Source of the DNA: Penaeus vannamei
Taxonomy: Eukaryota > Arthropoda > Malacostraca > Decapoda > Penaeidae
Reading direction: 5' to 3'
NCBI RefSeq assembly: GCF_042767895.1
Contig: NC_091567.1
Coordinates: forward strand, 23,838,712-23,851,211
DNA: 12,500 bases
Shown: in pieces, positions 1 through 9,345 of the stretch
Position numbering within the stretch: position 1 is the stretch's first letter
Layout: each line of letters starts with the position of its first letter
The notes under the pieces: generated by a model
Told to the model about the DNA's origin: nothing
The model's input: the letters and a program-made list of their open reading frames with translations, nothing else
The model's database searches: none
Translations under genes and position numbers: made by a program

Positions 1-309
1 AATAGTTAGACGAGAATAAATTTTGGATTCGTTGTATTTACAACTGAATTCTTCACCTATTTACGTATTTCCTGCAGCCTTTTTTCTGATTACATTCAAA
101 ATGCAAAAATATTCTTGGTCTCACGTTTTATACAGAGCCTGTTAACACGCTACAAAGGTTACTTCCGATATTACAGGTATTTTAGCGTTAAAAGAGTTAC
201 TATACAATTGTCCGCTTCTTGAAACAGGAAAGTAGCAGCGCGTGGTTTCTCACCTCATGAATTATCTCGCTCATTACAAAACAGCCTTCTGTTTATTTTA
301 TTTACTTTC
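1..309. other. AT-rich unique sequence, nothing recognised
   Basis: Non-repetitive AT-rich DNA. I see no open frame of useful length, no convincing splice-site pair and no RNA gene. It grades into the ATC/ATT array after about position 305. It is probably intergenic or intronic. Confidence 0.5.
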
Positions 310-1337
310 TTATTATTTCTGATGTTATCATCATCATACTTTTCACCATTGTTACCTTTATTATAAATTTTGTTATTAGCAAAAGTAGTAACATTGTTTT
401 CATCGTTATTTCTTTGTATTTAATTCTCATTATTTATATTTTATTGTAATTATCATTTTCATCATTACTGTCATCATATTCCTTTTAGATATCATCATTA
501 TAATTATCATCATTAACGTCAATATTATTATATTTTTTTTGTTTATATTGTCACTATTATCGTTATTAGTGTTTTGTACTTTAATTCTTATTCTATCATT
601 CTTAACTTTATAGTTAGTATTGATACATTAATCATTATCATCACTCTTATTAAAATTATAGTTATCATTATCAGCATAACCACTAACTTTATTGTTATCA
701 TTTTTACTACAATTACTTTCATTCTTTTGATTACTACAAATAGCATGATCATTATCATTATCATTACAATTATTATCTTTATTCTTCTTATTATTTTTAT
801 CACTATCATTACTATCATTATCTATTATTATCTTTATTCTTCTTATTATCATTTCTATCACTTTCATTACTATCATCATTATCAATATCCTTATGATTAT
901 CACTCATACTCTCCTTATGATTACGACTGGTATCATTATCATGATTATTGTATCAATAAAGTTCTGATCATTATTTTCATCATTTATTCTATTGTGATTA
1001 TTTTCATTATAATATTTTTTAGCACTAAATTCTTTAGATATTACTATCATTGTTATCATCATTACTGTAGATAATATCATCATTGTCATCATTATCATTA
1101 CTATTGTCATAATTATCATTAATATCATTACTAGCATCATTACTACTATTATTATGAATACTTTTTCTATTATCATTCTTACCAATTTGAATATGATGAT
1201 CATTACCATTATCATCACCATCATTATCTTTATCACCATATATTCTATTATCATTATCCTAATTTTTATCCTTATCTACATGTTCACTAATCATCATTGC
1301 AGCTGTTGTTACTATCATTATCATTGACATCATTATA
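310..1337. repeat. Degenerate ATC/ATT trinucleotide array
   Basis: About 1 kb made mostly of ATT, ATC and CATT words on the plus strand (TCATTATCATCATT-like), with G largely absent. No single unit is perfectly maintained, so this is an old, point-mutated trinucleotide array rather than a young microsatellite. Both strands contain low-complexity open frames rich in Ile/Met or Tyr/His. These are a by-product of the repeat and not genes. Confidence 0.9.
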
Positions 1338-1530
1338 AGAAAACAAATCTGGCGTAATAATCAAAACAATCAAAAAGCAAAAAAATGCACGAGATAACGA
1401 AATTGATGCTCGGATGCTGATTGGACAGAGATGAAGCTTAAGAGATTGCAGCATCACGTAGGGGATGAGTGAATGGACGCTGAGATTGGATGGGTCGAAG
1501 GGAAATCGTTTTCGGAGATACGGATAGTGT
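1338..1530. other. Unique island inside the ATC/ATT array
   Basis: A 193-bp stretch of ordinary complexity, with all four bases and several CpGs, interrupts the ATC/ATT array, which resumes with the same composition at 1531. It contains a weak match to a tRNA-like B box (GGGTCGAAGG near 1491) but no convincing A box or tail. It may be an insertion or a surviving piece of the sequence in which the arrays grew. I do not recognise it. Confidence 0.6.
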
Positions 1531-1728
1531 ATCATTATCATCATTACTATTATTACTATGATTATTTTTGTTATTATTGTCATCATTATAATTGTTATCA
1601 TTGCTATCATTATCGTTATTATCACCATTATCATCAGTGTTATTATTATCATTATCATCATTATTGTTTTTGTTGCCGTTATTGTCACTGATATTGTATT
1701 ATTACTATTATCATTATCATCATCAGAT
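1531..1728. repeat. ATC/ATT trinucleotide array, second block
   Basis: Continuation of the ATT/ATC array seen before 1338, with the same strand orientation and the same lack of G on the plus strand. It ends near CATCATCAGATC. The shared composition suggests the two blocks were once one array. Confidence 0.9.
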
Positions 1729-1805
1729 CATTTACAACTCGTCAAACTATCCTTCCATCTTTAAAAAATAGATGCCCATCACATTAAACATGCCGTGTAA
1801 TAGCT

Positions 1806-1833
1806 AAAAAAAAAAAAAAAAAAAAAAAAAAAA
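1806..1833 (+). repeat. Poly(A) run of 28 nt
   Basis: An uninterrupted run of 28 A followed by A-rich sequence (GACAAACAAAAAC). It could be the tail of an old retroposed element, but I recognise no SINE body upstream, and no target-site duplication could be read. Confidence 0.9.
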
Positions 1834-1901
1834 GACAAACAAAAACAATGGTAAAAATAACAACAGAACACGTCTATATTTACATCTTTCCTTTGGCTTT
1901 G

Positions 1902-2040
1902 AGCCCTCTCCCTTTATCTTTTTCTTATTTTGTCTCTGTCCCTATCTCTCCCCTACCTCTCTCTCTCTTCTCCCTTCTTATCACTCCTACTCTTTCGCTA
2001 TCTCTCTCTCTCAACTCCCTCTCCTCCTCCCTCCCCTCTC
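1902..2040 (+). repeat. Pyrimidine-rich CT tract
   Basis: Imperfect CT/CCT/TCTC sequence, including short (CT)n runs near 1960 and 2002-2010. The open frame through it is Ser/Leu/Pro-rich only because of the repeat. Confidence 0.75.
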
Positions 2041-2210
2041 TGACGTAACAGCTACTTCGAGACCCCAAAAAAATTTCGCCACAAACGTCTCAAAACTGAC
2101 AAAACCAAATCAAACGCCCCCCCCCCCCCAAGGCAATCTCTCCCGAAGATGAATACAAAGAGAGAGGAGCGAGAAGTCCAAGCGGCGGGGCAGTGACGTC
2201 ATATAAAGGG
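2041..2210 (+). promoter_or_regulatory. Candidate CRE-TATA promoter
   Basis: The palindromic cAMP-response element TGACGTCA lies at 2194-2201 and runs directly into TATAAAG at 2202-2208. A second CRE-like site, TGACGTAA, lies at 2041-2048, and a G/C-rich element (GGCGGGGC) sits just upstream of the main CRE. CREB/ATF-family bZIP proteins bind TGACGTCA, and a TATA box usually places initiation about 30 bp downstream, here near 2232. That is immediately before the G-rich minisatellite at 2236. No convincing initiator and no downstream protein-coding exon were found, so this could be a non-coding promoter, a promoter of an unseen spliced gene, or chance. Confidence 0.4.
2117..2129 (+). repeat. 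C homopolymer, 13 nt
   Basis: Thirteen consecutive C, flanked by CAAACG and AAGGC. This is one of four G/C homopolymers in the window with exactly this length. Confidence 0.95.
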
Positions 2211-2235
2211 AAGTTTCATATCCAACGGTTTCCCT

Positions 2236-4668
2236 GGAGGTGAGGAGGGGGTTGGGTGAAAAGGGAGGGTAGGAGAGGTGGAGGAGGAGACGGAGAGGTT
2301 GGGGGTGGGTGAGGGGGGAGGGTAGGAGAGGTGGAGGAGGAGACGGAGAGGTTGGGGTGGGTGAGGGGGAGGGTAGGAGAGGTGGAGGAGGAGACGGAGA
2401 GGTTGGGGTTGGGTGAAAAGGGAGGGTAGGAGAGGTGGAGGAGGAGACGGAGAGGTTGGGGGTGTGTGAGGGGGGGAGGGTAGGAGAGGTGGAGGAGGAG
2501 ACGGAGAGGTTGGGGTGGGTGAGGGGGAGGTAGGAGAGGTGGAGGAGGAGACGGAGAGGTTGGGGTTGGGTGAAAAGGGAGGGTAGGAGACGTGGAGGAG
2601 GAGACGGAGAGGTTGGGGTTGGGTGAAAAGGGAGGGTAGGAGAGGTGGAGGAGGAGACGGAGAGGTTGGGGTTGGGTGAAAAGGTAGGGTAGGAGAGGTG
2701 GAGGAGGAGACGGAGAGGTTGGGGGTGGGTGAGGGGAGGAGGGTAGGAGAGGTGGAGGAGGAGACGGAGAGGTTGGGGTTGGGTGAAAAGGGAGGGTAGG
2801 AGAGGTGGAGGAGGAGACGGAGAGGTTGGGGGTGGGTGAGGGGGGAGGGTAGGAGAGGTGGAGGAGGGGACGGAGGGGCTGGGGTGGGTGAGGGGGGAGG
2901 GGTAGGAGAGGTGGAGGAGGAGACGGAGAGGTTGAGGGTGGGTGAGGGGGGAGGGGTAGGAGAGGTGGAGGAGGGGACGGAGAGGTTGGGGGTGGGTGAG
3001 GGGGAGGGTAGGAGAGGTGGAGGAGGACACGGAGAGGTTGTGGGTGGGTGAGGGGGAGGGTAGGAGAGGTGGAGGAGGAGACGGAGAGGTTGGGGGTGGG
3101 TGAGGGGGAGGGTAGGAGAGGTGGAGGAGGAGACGGAGAGGTTGGGGTTGGGTGAAAAGGGGGAGGGTAGGAGAGGTGGAGGGAGGAGACGGAGAGGTTG
3201 GGGGTGGGTGAGGGGGGAGGGTAGGAGAGGTGGAGGAGGAGACGGAGAGGTTGGGGGGTGGGTGAGGGGGAGGGAAGGAGAGGTGGAGGAGGAGACGGAG
3301 AGGTTGGGGTTAGGTGAGGGGGGAGGGTAGGAGAGGTGGAGAAGGGGACGGAGGGGCTGGGGTTGTGTGAGGGGGGAGGGTAGGAGAGGTGTAGAAGGGG
3401 ACAGAGGGGTTGGGGTGTGGGTGAGGGGGGAGGGTAGGAGAGGTGGAGGAGGAGACGGAGAGGTTGGGGGTGGGTGAGGGGGAGGGTAGGAGAGGTGGAG
3501 GAGGAGACGGAGAGGTTGGGGTGGGTGAGGGGGGAGGGTAGGAGAGGTGGAGGAGGAGACGGAGAGGTTGGGGGTGGGTGAGGGGGGAGGGTAGGAGAGG
3601 TGGAGGAGGAGACGGAGAGGTTGGGGTGGGTGAGGGGGGAGGGTAGGAGAGGAGGAGGAGACGGAGAGGTTGAGGGTGGGTGAGGGGGGAGGGTAGGAGA
3701 GGTGGAGGAGGAGACGGAGAGGTTGGGGGTGGGTGAGGGGGAGGGTAGGAGAGGTGGAGGAGGAGACGGAGAGGTTGTGGTGGGTGAGGGGGAGGGTAGG
3801 AGAGGTGGAGGAGGGGAAGGAGGGGTTGGGGGTGGGTGAGGGGGGAGGGTAGGAGAGGTGGAGGAGGGGACGGAGGGGTTGGGGGTGGGTGAGGGGGGAG
3901 GGTAGGAGAGGTGGAGGAGGGGACGGAGGGGTTGGGGGTGGGTGAGGGGGGAGGGTAGGAGAGGTGAAGGAGGAGACGGAGAGGTTGGGGTGGGTGAGGG
4001 GGAGGGTAGGAGAGGTGGAGAAGGGGACGGAGGGTTGGGGGTGGGTGAGGGGGAGGGTAGGAGAGGTGGAGGAGGGACGGAGGGGCTGGGGTGGGTGAGG
4101 GGAGGGTAGGAGAGGTGGAGAAGGGGACAGAGGGGTTGGGGGTGGGTGAGGGGGGAGGGTAGGAGAGGTGGAGGAGGAGACGGAGAGGTTGGGGTGGGTG
4201 AGGGGGAGGGTAGGAGAGGTGGAGGAGGGGACGGAGGGGTTGGGGGTGGGTGAGGGGGGAGGGTAGGAGAGGTGGAGGAGGGGACGGAGGGGCTGGGGTG
4301 GGTGAGGGGGGAGGGTAGGAGAGGTGGAGGAGGGGACGGAGGGGTTGGGGGTGGGTGAGGGGGGAGGGTAGGGGAGGTGGAGGAGGGGCTGGGGTGGGTG
4401 AGGGGGGAGGATAGGAGAGGTGGGGAAGGGGACGGAGGGGTTGGGGTGGGTGAGGGGGAGGGTAGGAGAGGTGGAAGAGGGGACAGGAGGGGCTGGGATG
4501 GGTGAGGGGGGAGGGTAGGAGAGGTGGGAAAGGGGACAGAGGGGTTGGGGGTGGGTGAGGGGGAGGGTAGGAGAGGTGGGGAAGGGGACGGAGGGATAGG
4601 GGTGGGTGAGGGGGGATGGTAGGAGAGGTGGAGGAGGGGACAGAGGGGTTGGGGGTGGGTGAGGGGAG
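2236..4668. repeat. G-rich minisatellite, ~51-bp unit, ~47 copies
   Basis: Each unit starts with TAGGAGAGGTGGAGGAG. It continues with either GAGACGGAGAGG or GGGACGGAGGGG, and ends in a G-tract block of the type TTGGGGGTGGGTGAGGGGGG followed by AGGG. I counted about 47 units by eye, mostly 50-54 bp, with small indels in the G tracts and one clearly shortened unit near 4380. The terminal block has four runs of at least three G separated by short loops, a standard G-quadruplex pattern on the plus strand; the minus strand is the C-rich complement. A subset of units carries TTGGGTGAAAAGGGAGGG instead. The minus strand stays open in all three frames across most of the array because the units lack the needed trinucleotides. 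The resulting Pro/Ser/Leu-rich frames are not considered genes. Confidence 0.95.
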
Positions 4669-5100
4669 GTGTATGTGGTCTGGGAACGTCCCGGGGTTGG
4701 GGAAGGGTAAGGGGGTAAGGGGGAGAGACATAGGGGGTTTTCGGTGCTTTGGTGAATGAGGTTTTCTTTGATGGCGATGGAGGGAGAGGGGGGGAGAGGG
4801 AGGAGAGGGGGAAGGTATTTGTGGCGAGTGACTCTTTCTTTGGATGTGGTGGTAGTAGGGGGGGGGGGGGTGTAGGGGAGCAAGAAGGAAGGGGGGCTGG
4901 GTGTTCGTGACTATCGAGGTTTCCTTTGGCAAAGTTGGAGGAGCGGGGATGGGGGTAAGGGTAGGGGTACGGTGGAAGGGGAGGGGGGAGGGGGATTGTT
5001 TGCAGTGACAGAGGCTTTCCTTTACCTGTGGGGAAGGGGGGAGGGGAGGGGTAAGGGGTAAGGGGTCTCTTTTTGGTCCCCAGTGACTTCCTTTGACACA
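4669..5100. repeat. Diverged G-rich repeat, ~77-bp period, 5 copies
   Basis: Downstream of the minisatellite the sequence stays G-rich on the plus strand but has a different periodic landmark. GTGA(C/A) followed by a TTTCCTTT-like word recurs at 4752, 4828, 4907, 5005 and 5083, a spacing of 76, 79, 98 and 78 bp. The words are separated by GGGGA/GGGGTAAGG tracts. The copies are strongly diverged, so this looks older than the ~51-bp array. It could represent an ancestral repeat from which the G tracts expanded, but that is inference. Confidence 0.6.
4858..4870 (+). repeat. G homopolymer, 13 nt
   Basis: Thirteen consecutive G between GGTAGTA and TGTAGGGG, inside the diverged ~77-bp repeat. Confidence 0.95.
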
Positions 5101-5407
5101 GACGAATCAGTCGTATCTGCCATCCGGAATGTCCGAAAAAAGCCGATGATTTATGAAGTCCAAATAGATTTCGCGGAATTTTCGACATTCGCATTAATCT
5201 CGGGATCTCTTTCTAAACACTATGATTTAAGGGAAGGACAATTTTCATTTCCTGCCGTTTGCTTGTTTTGGATGAGAGCAAGTAAATAAAATAAAATGTA
5301 GACGAAGCCACGGAGAAGGAAAACGCAGACGTCCAGGAAAATAAACAAATCATTCCAAGGTTTAAGGAAAGAACTAAGGAACTCACGCACGAAAGACGCT
5401 GCCCACG
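5101..5407. other. Unique sequence, nothing recognised
   Basis: Ordinary-complexity DNA. A 68-codon plus-strand open frame covers 5083-5289, but it begins inside the diverged G-rich repeat and shows no recognisable domain. AATAAAATAAAATG near 5286 resembles polyadenylation signals but has no supported transcript upstream. Confidence 0.5.
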
Positions 5408-5767
5408 AAATCTTTCCTTTGCCTGTTACTTCTTTTTTTGTCTTCTTTTTTCTTCCTTTCCTTCTTCGTCTTCATTATCTTCTTTTCCTTCTTCTTCATC
5501 TTTTTTTTCTTTTCCTTATTCGTCATCATCTTCTCCTTCTTTTTTTCTTCTATTCATTCTTCGTCTTCATCATCTTTTTTTCTTCTTCTTTATCATCTTT
5601 TCCTTCTTTTTTTTCTTTTACTTCTTCGTCTTTTGTTTTCATTTTTCCTTCTTCGCCTACATCATCTTTATTTTTCTTTTCTTTTCCTTCTCCTTCGTCT
5701 TCATCTTGTTTTCTCTTTTTCCTCCTCCTTCCTCGTCTCCCTCCCCTTTTCCTTCTTCTTTTCTTAA
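5408..5767 (+). repeat. TTC-rich polypyrimidine tract
   Basis: About 360 bp that is almost entirely C and T on the plus strand, built from TTC, CTT and TCTTC words with repeated TTCTTCGTCTTCATCATC-like interruptions. Long polypyrimidine/polypurine tracts with mirror symmetry can adopt triplex (H-DNA) structure. The open frames rich in Phe, Ser and Leu through it are repeat translations. Confidence 0.9.
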
Positions 5768-6107
5768 CCTTTTCTATAATCTGCTTTTATCACCGATTCC
5801 GAATTTTCCCAAACAATTTGAGGGCGAAATAAAATCAGGGAACTGTCAGTTCAGCTCTTTCATGTGACTTCAAATATCCCCATAATACTAATACTACTAA
5901 AAAACAATTATGATTATGGTGGCCATCATAATAAGATTTTATTGGGGACAGTATTTTGATGATAACGAAAAGAATATAAGCACAAAAACAAAGACAATAA
6001 AGTTACACATAAATTCCCGACTCTACTATTACCTTAGAATTACGCTCACTTCCTTTTGGAAAGCTATCCCTTAATTGTAATACAATATAAGTTATGAGCA
6101 CATACAA
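5768..6107. other. Unique AT-rich sequence with a small hairpin
   Basis: No gene recognised. A perfect 8-bp inverted repeat, ATTATGAT at 5907-5914 and ATCATAAT at 5925-5932, encloses a 10-nt spacer containing TGGTGGCC. It has no terminator-like or other assigned role. Confidence 0.5.
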
Positions 6108-6198
6108 ATACGCGCAATCATACCTACACACACAGACTAACACACACACACACTAAAACGCACACACTAACGCGCGCGCGCACACACACACACACATA
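6108..6198 (+). repeat. CA/CG-rich block with Z-DNA-type tract
   Basis: Degenerate (CA)n with ACT and ACG interruptions, ending in a strictly alternating pyrimidine-purine run at 6171-6198: (CG)5 followed by (CA)8 and TA. Alternating CG/CA runs of this kind are the classic Z-DNA-prone pattern. Confidence 0.85.
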
Positions 6199-6738
<540 letters not shown>

Positions 6739-7185
6739 AAACAATGACTAAACAATACCCCACACACTAATAATAAAACGTTCACCGTCTCCAACTGCTT
6801 ATGAAAGTCCAAAAGAAATTTGCCAATTGTTTTTAGCTCGGAGCTCCGTGGACCAATTCTTTCCAACTTTGGGAGGAAGTTTGGAAGTAAAAGGTTCAGA
6901 AGTGGCATGAGACTGAGGCAAAGAAGATCTTAAAAAAGGAAGAAAAAGATAAGACGAAGTGAAGCGTGGGTTAAAAATGTGAAAATGAGAATGGATCGAT
7001 CGGGGGGAAAAATGGGAGACAAAGGAAAGAGATAGAAGAGAAAAAATATTGGAATTGACCAGACAGACACAGAGAAAAAAGGAGGATCAAAGTGAAACAA
7101 AATTTTAAAAACTGCGAAAGAAAGAATAATTGATTGACTGATGGGAGAAAGAAAGGAAAATATGGGATTGAATGAGTGTCAGATA

Positions 7186-7188
<3 letters not shown>
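6739..7188. other. Unique, partly purine-rich spacer
   Basis: No gene recognised. From about 6900 the plus strand becomes A/G-rich (AAAGAAGG-type words), leading up to the (AT)n(AG)n compound repeat. The minus-strand open frame covering 6739-6908 continues into the (TA)n block and has no recognisable domain. Confidence 0.5.
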
Positions 7189-7905
<717 letters not shown>

Positions 7906-7919
7906 ATATTTATACATCT

Positions 7920-8047
7920 GTACAAACACACACTCACAAACACACACATACACAAACACACACATACAGACACACACAAATGCACACAGACACACACACA
8001 TACACACATATATATATACATACACACACACACACACACACACACAC
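7920..8047 (+). repeat. Degenerate (CA)n ending in (CA)13
   Basis: CACACA blocks interrupted by AAA, TCA, TAC, GAC and a short (TA)n at 8009-8018, ending with an uninterrupted CA run at 8023-8047. On the minus strand this begins as (UG)n only 22 nt downstream of the 5' splice site of the channel exon. Confidence 0.95.
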
Positions 8048-8063
8048 GAAGGAACAGCGAGCC

Positions 8064-8069
8064 ACTTAC
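8064..8069 (-). other. 5' splice site (GTAAGT) of CNG exon
   Basis: Read on the minus strand the exon ends ...CCCATGTG and is followed by GTAAGTGG, a near-consensus metazoan donor. Splicing here leaves two bases (TG) of a split codon. If the next exon starts with G the residue is Trp, which would fall six residues after the ELQ-type motif, where a Trp is common in CNG alpha subunits (from memory). Confidence 0.8.
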
Positions 8070-8296
8070 CACATGGGCTGCGGTTTCCTCTGGAGCTCCG
8101 GAAAGGCTTGTCTCACTATGGGCGTCCACAGGTTATACAGGACGCAGATAGTTAGGCTACACAACCAATAGAAGAAAACGTTTCCATACGGATTTATAAC
8201 TGTCCTTGGTTGCCGCTGCTTCTTCTTTTTTCGAATCTTTGGCGATCCGGTTGAGTTCTTACTAACGTCCTCCTCATCTGTCTGGTCGACGGTGTC
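8070..8296 (-). CDS. Internal exon, CNG channel pre-S1/S1 segment
   Basis: This 227-nt exon encodes 75 residues plus two bases of a split codon. Residues 1-20 are acidic then Ser/Thr-rich; residues 21-31 form a strongly basic stretch (IRKKKKQRQPR). Residues 34-39 read INPYGN and residues 40-65 form a hydrophobic segment (VFFYWLCSLTICVLYNLW, then TPIVRQAF) followed by PELQ. The order basic linker, (D/N)PxGN, S1 helix with YN near its centre, R-x-A/C-F-x-E-L-Q is characteristic of the start of the membrane domain of cyclic-nucleotide-gated cation channels, which open on cGMP/cAMP binding in sensory neurons. The pore, S4 and cyclic-nucleotide-binding domain must lie in other exons and are not seen here. 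It looks more alpha-like (CNGA) than beta-like, but the subunit, including a Cngl-type channel, is unresolved, so no symbol is given. The upstream in-frame ATG at 8332 lies in the intron and is not the start. Confidence 0.8.
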
Positions 8297-8327
8297 CTGC
8301 GGAGGGAGGAAATAAATCCGGGTTATG
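8297..8327 (-). other. 3' splice site and branch-point candidate
   Basis: Read on the minus strand the sequence is TTTATTTCCTCCCTCCGCAG, then the exon at 8296. This is a strong polypyrimidine tract ending in CAG. A branch-point-like CATAAC lies at 8322-8327 with its candidate A at 8323, 27 nt before the exon, a normal distance. The exon enters in phase 0. Confidence 0.8.
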
Positions 8328-8834
<507 letters not shown>

Positions 8835-9308
8835 CTTAACGCGAATACTTTGCAGCAGAATGACATTCTCAACAAACATCCACTATTGTATAGACCGAGA
8901 CAAACAGCAAAAGCAGAGAGAACAACACCCAGAATTCTCGACAGAGGTTAGTAAAGTATTTTCTTCCGTGGACTTTTTAAACTTGTTTTCATTTCCTTGC
9001 CGTTGAACGAGATTATTCCTTCGGGAGCCAAACTCTTCTCTAAGCTGGATGAAGTTAACTCGCCATGGAGAGTTAATTCGGAGCCTGAACAATACGTATC
9101 GTTCTCAAGCCCCTTTAAAATTATTATATAGGAAACATTTTTTTATTTTTATTTTCTTCTTGCTCGAGAACATACATAGTTCATTTGAACAAAGTGTTAC
9201 AAGACATTCGGAGTAAAATATATGAAGCAACGTAACCGACTAAAAAAGGGAGTGGGAAAAACACAAGACCGTGATTTTCGTCCTCTTCCCCCTTTCCCTT
9301 TGTACTAA
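8835..9308. other. Unique sequence, nothing recognised
   Basis: No gene recognised on either strand. An imperfect hormone-receptor-like inverted repeat, AGTTCA-TT-TGAACA, lies at 9178-9191, about 120 bp before the TATA box at 9309. Its two-base spacer does not fit the usual one-base spacing of ecdysone response elements. Confidence 0.45.
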
Positions 9309-9345
9309 TATAAAAGCCCGAGGCAGCCCGTTTCACTTTCACAAC
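9309..9345 (+). promoter_or_regulatory. Candidate TATA-type core promoter
   Basis: A perfect TATAAAAG (9309-9316) is followed by GCCCGAGGC and then TTTCACTTTCACAAC. If initiation is at the A of TCACAA (9341), the TATA box starts at -32, a canonical distance. GGTCG at 9370-9374 matches the downstream-promoter-element core RGWYV but begins at about +30, one to two bases later than ideal. No clear coding exon follows on the plus strand, so the transcript is unknown and the call is tentative. Confidence 0.35.

Noticed and set aside
2236..4668. Telomeric or subtelomeric repeat
   Set aside because: GGTTGGGGTTGGG words look telomere-like, but the arthropod TTAGG repeat is absent and the unit is ~51 bp.
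2110..5194. Very long minus-strand proline/serine/leucine-rich open frames (up to 992 codons)
   Set aside because: All three minus frames are open at once across most of the minisatellite, the unit length is not a multiple of three, and single-unit indels shift between the same three peptides. This is absence of stop trinucleotides in a repeat, not coding selection.
5083..5289. 68-codon plus-strand open frame
   Set aside because: Starts within a diverged repeat, has no recognised domain and no promoter or splice context. Length is within chance expectation.
5419..5832. Phe/Ser/Leu-rich 137-codon open frame resembling a membrane protein
   Set aside because: Translation of the TTC-rich polypyrimidine tract; hydrophobicity is a consequence of TTC/CTT codons.
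9178..9191. Ecdysone response element
   Set aside because: Half sites AGTTCA and TGAACA are separated by two bases instead of one and the last base misfits; listed only as context for the 9309 promoter.
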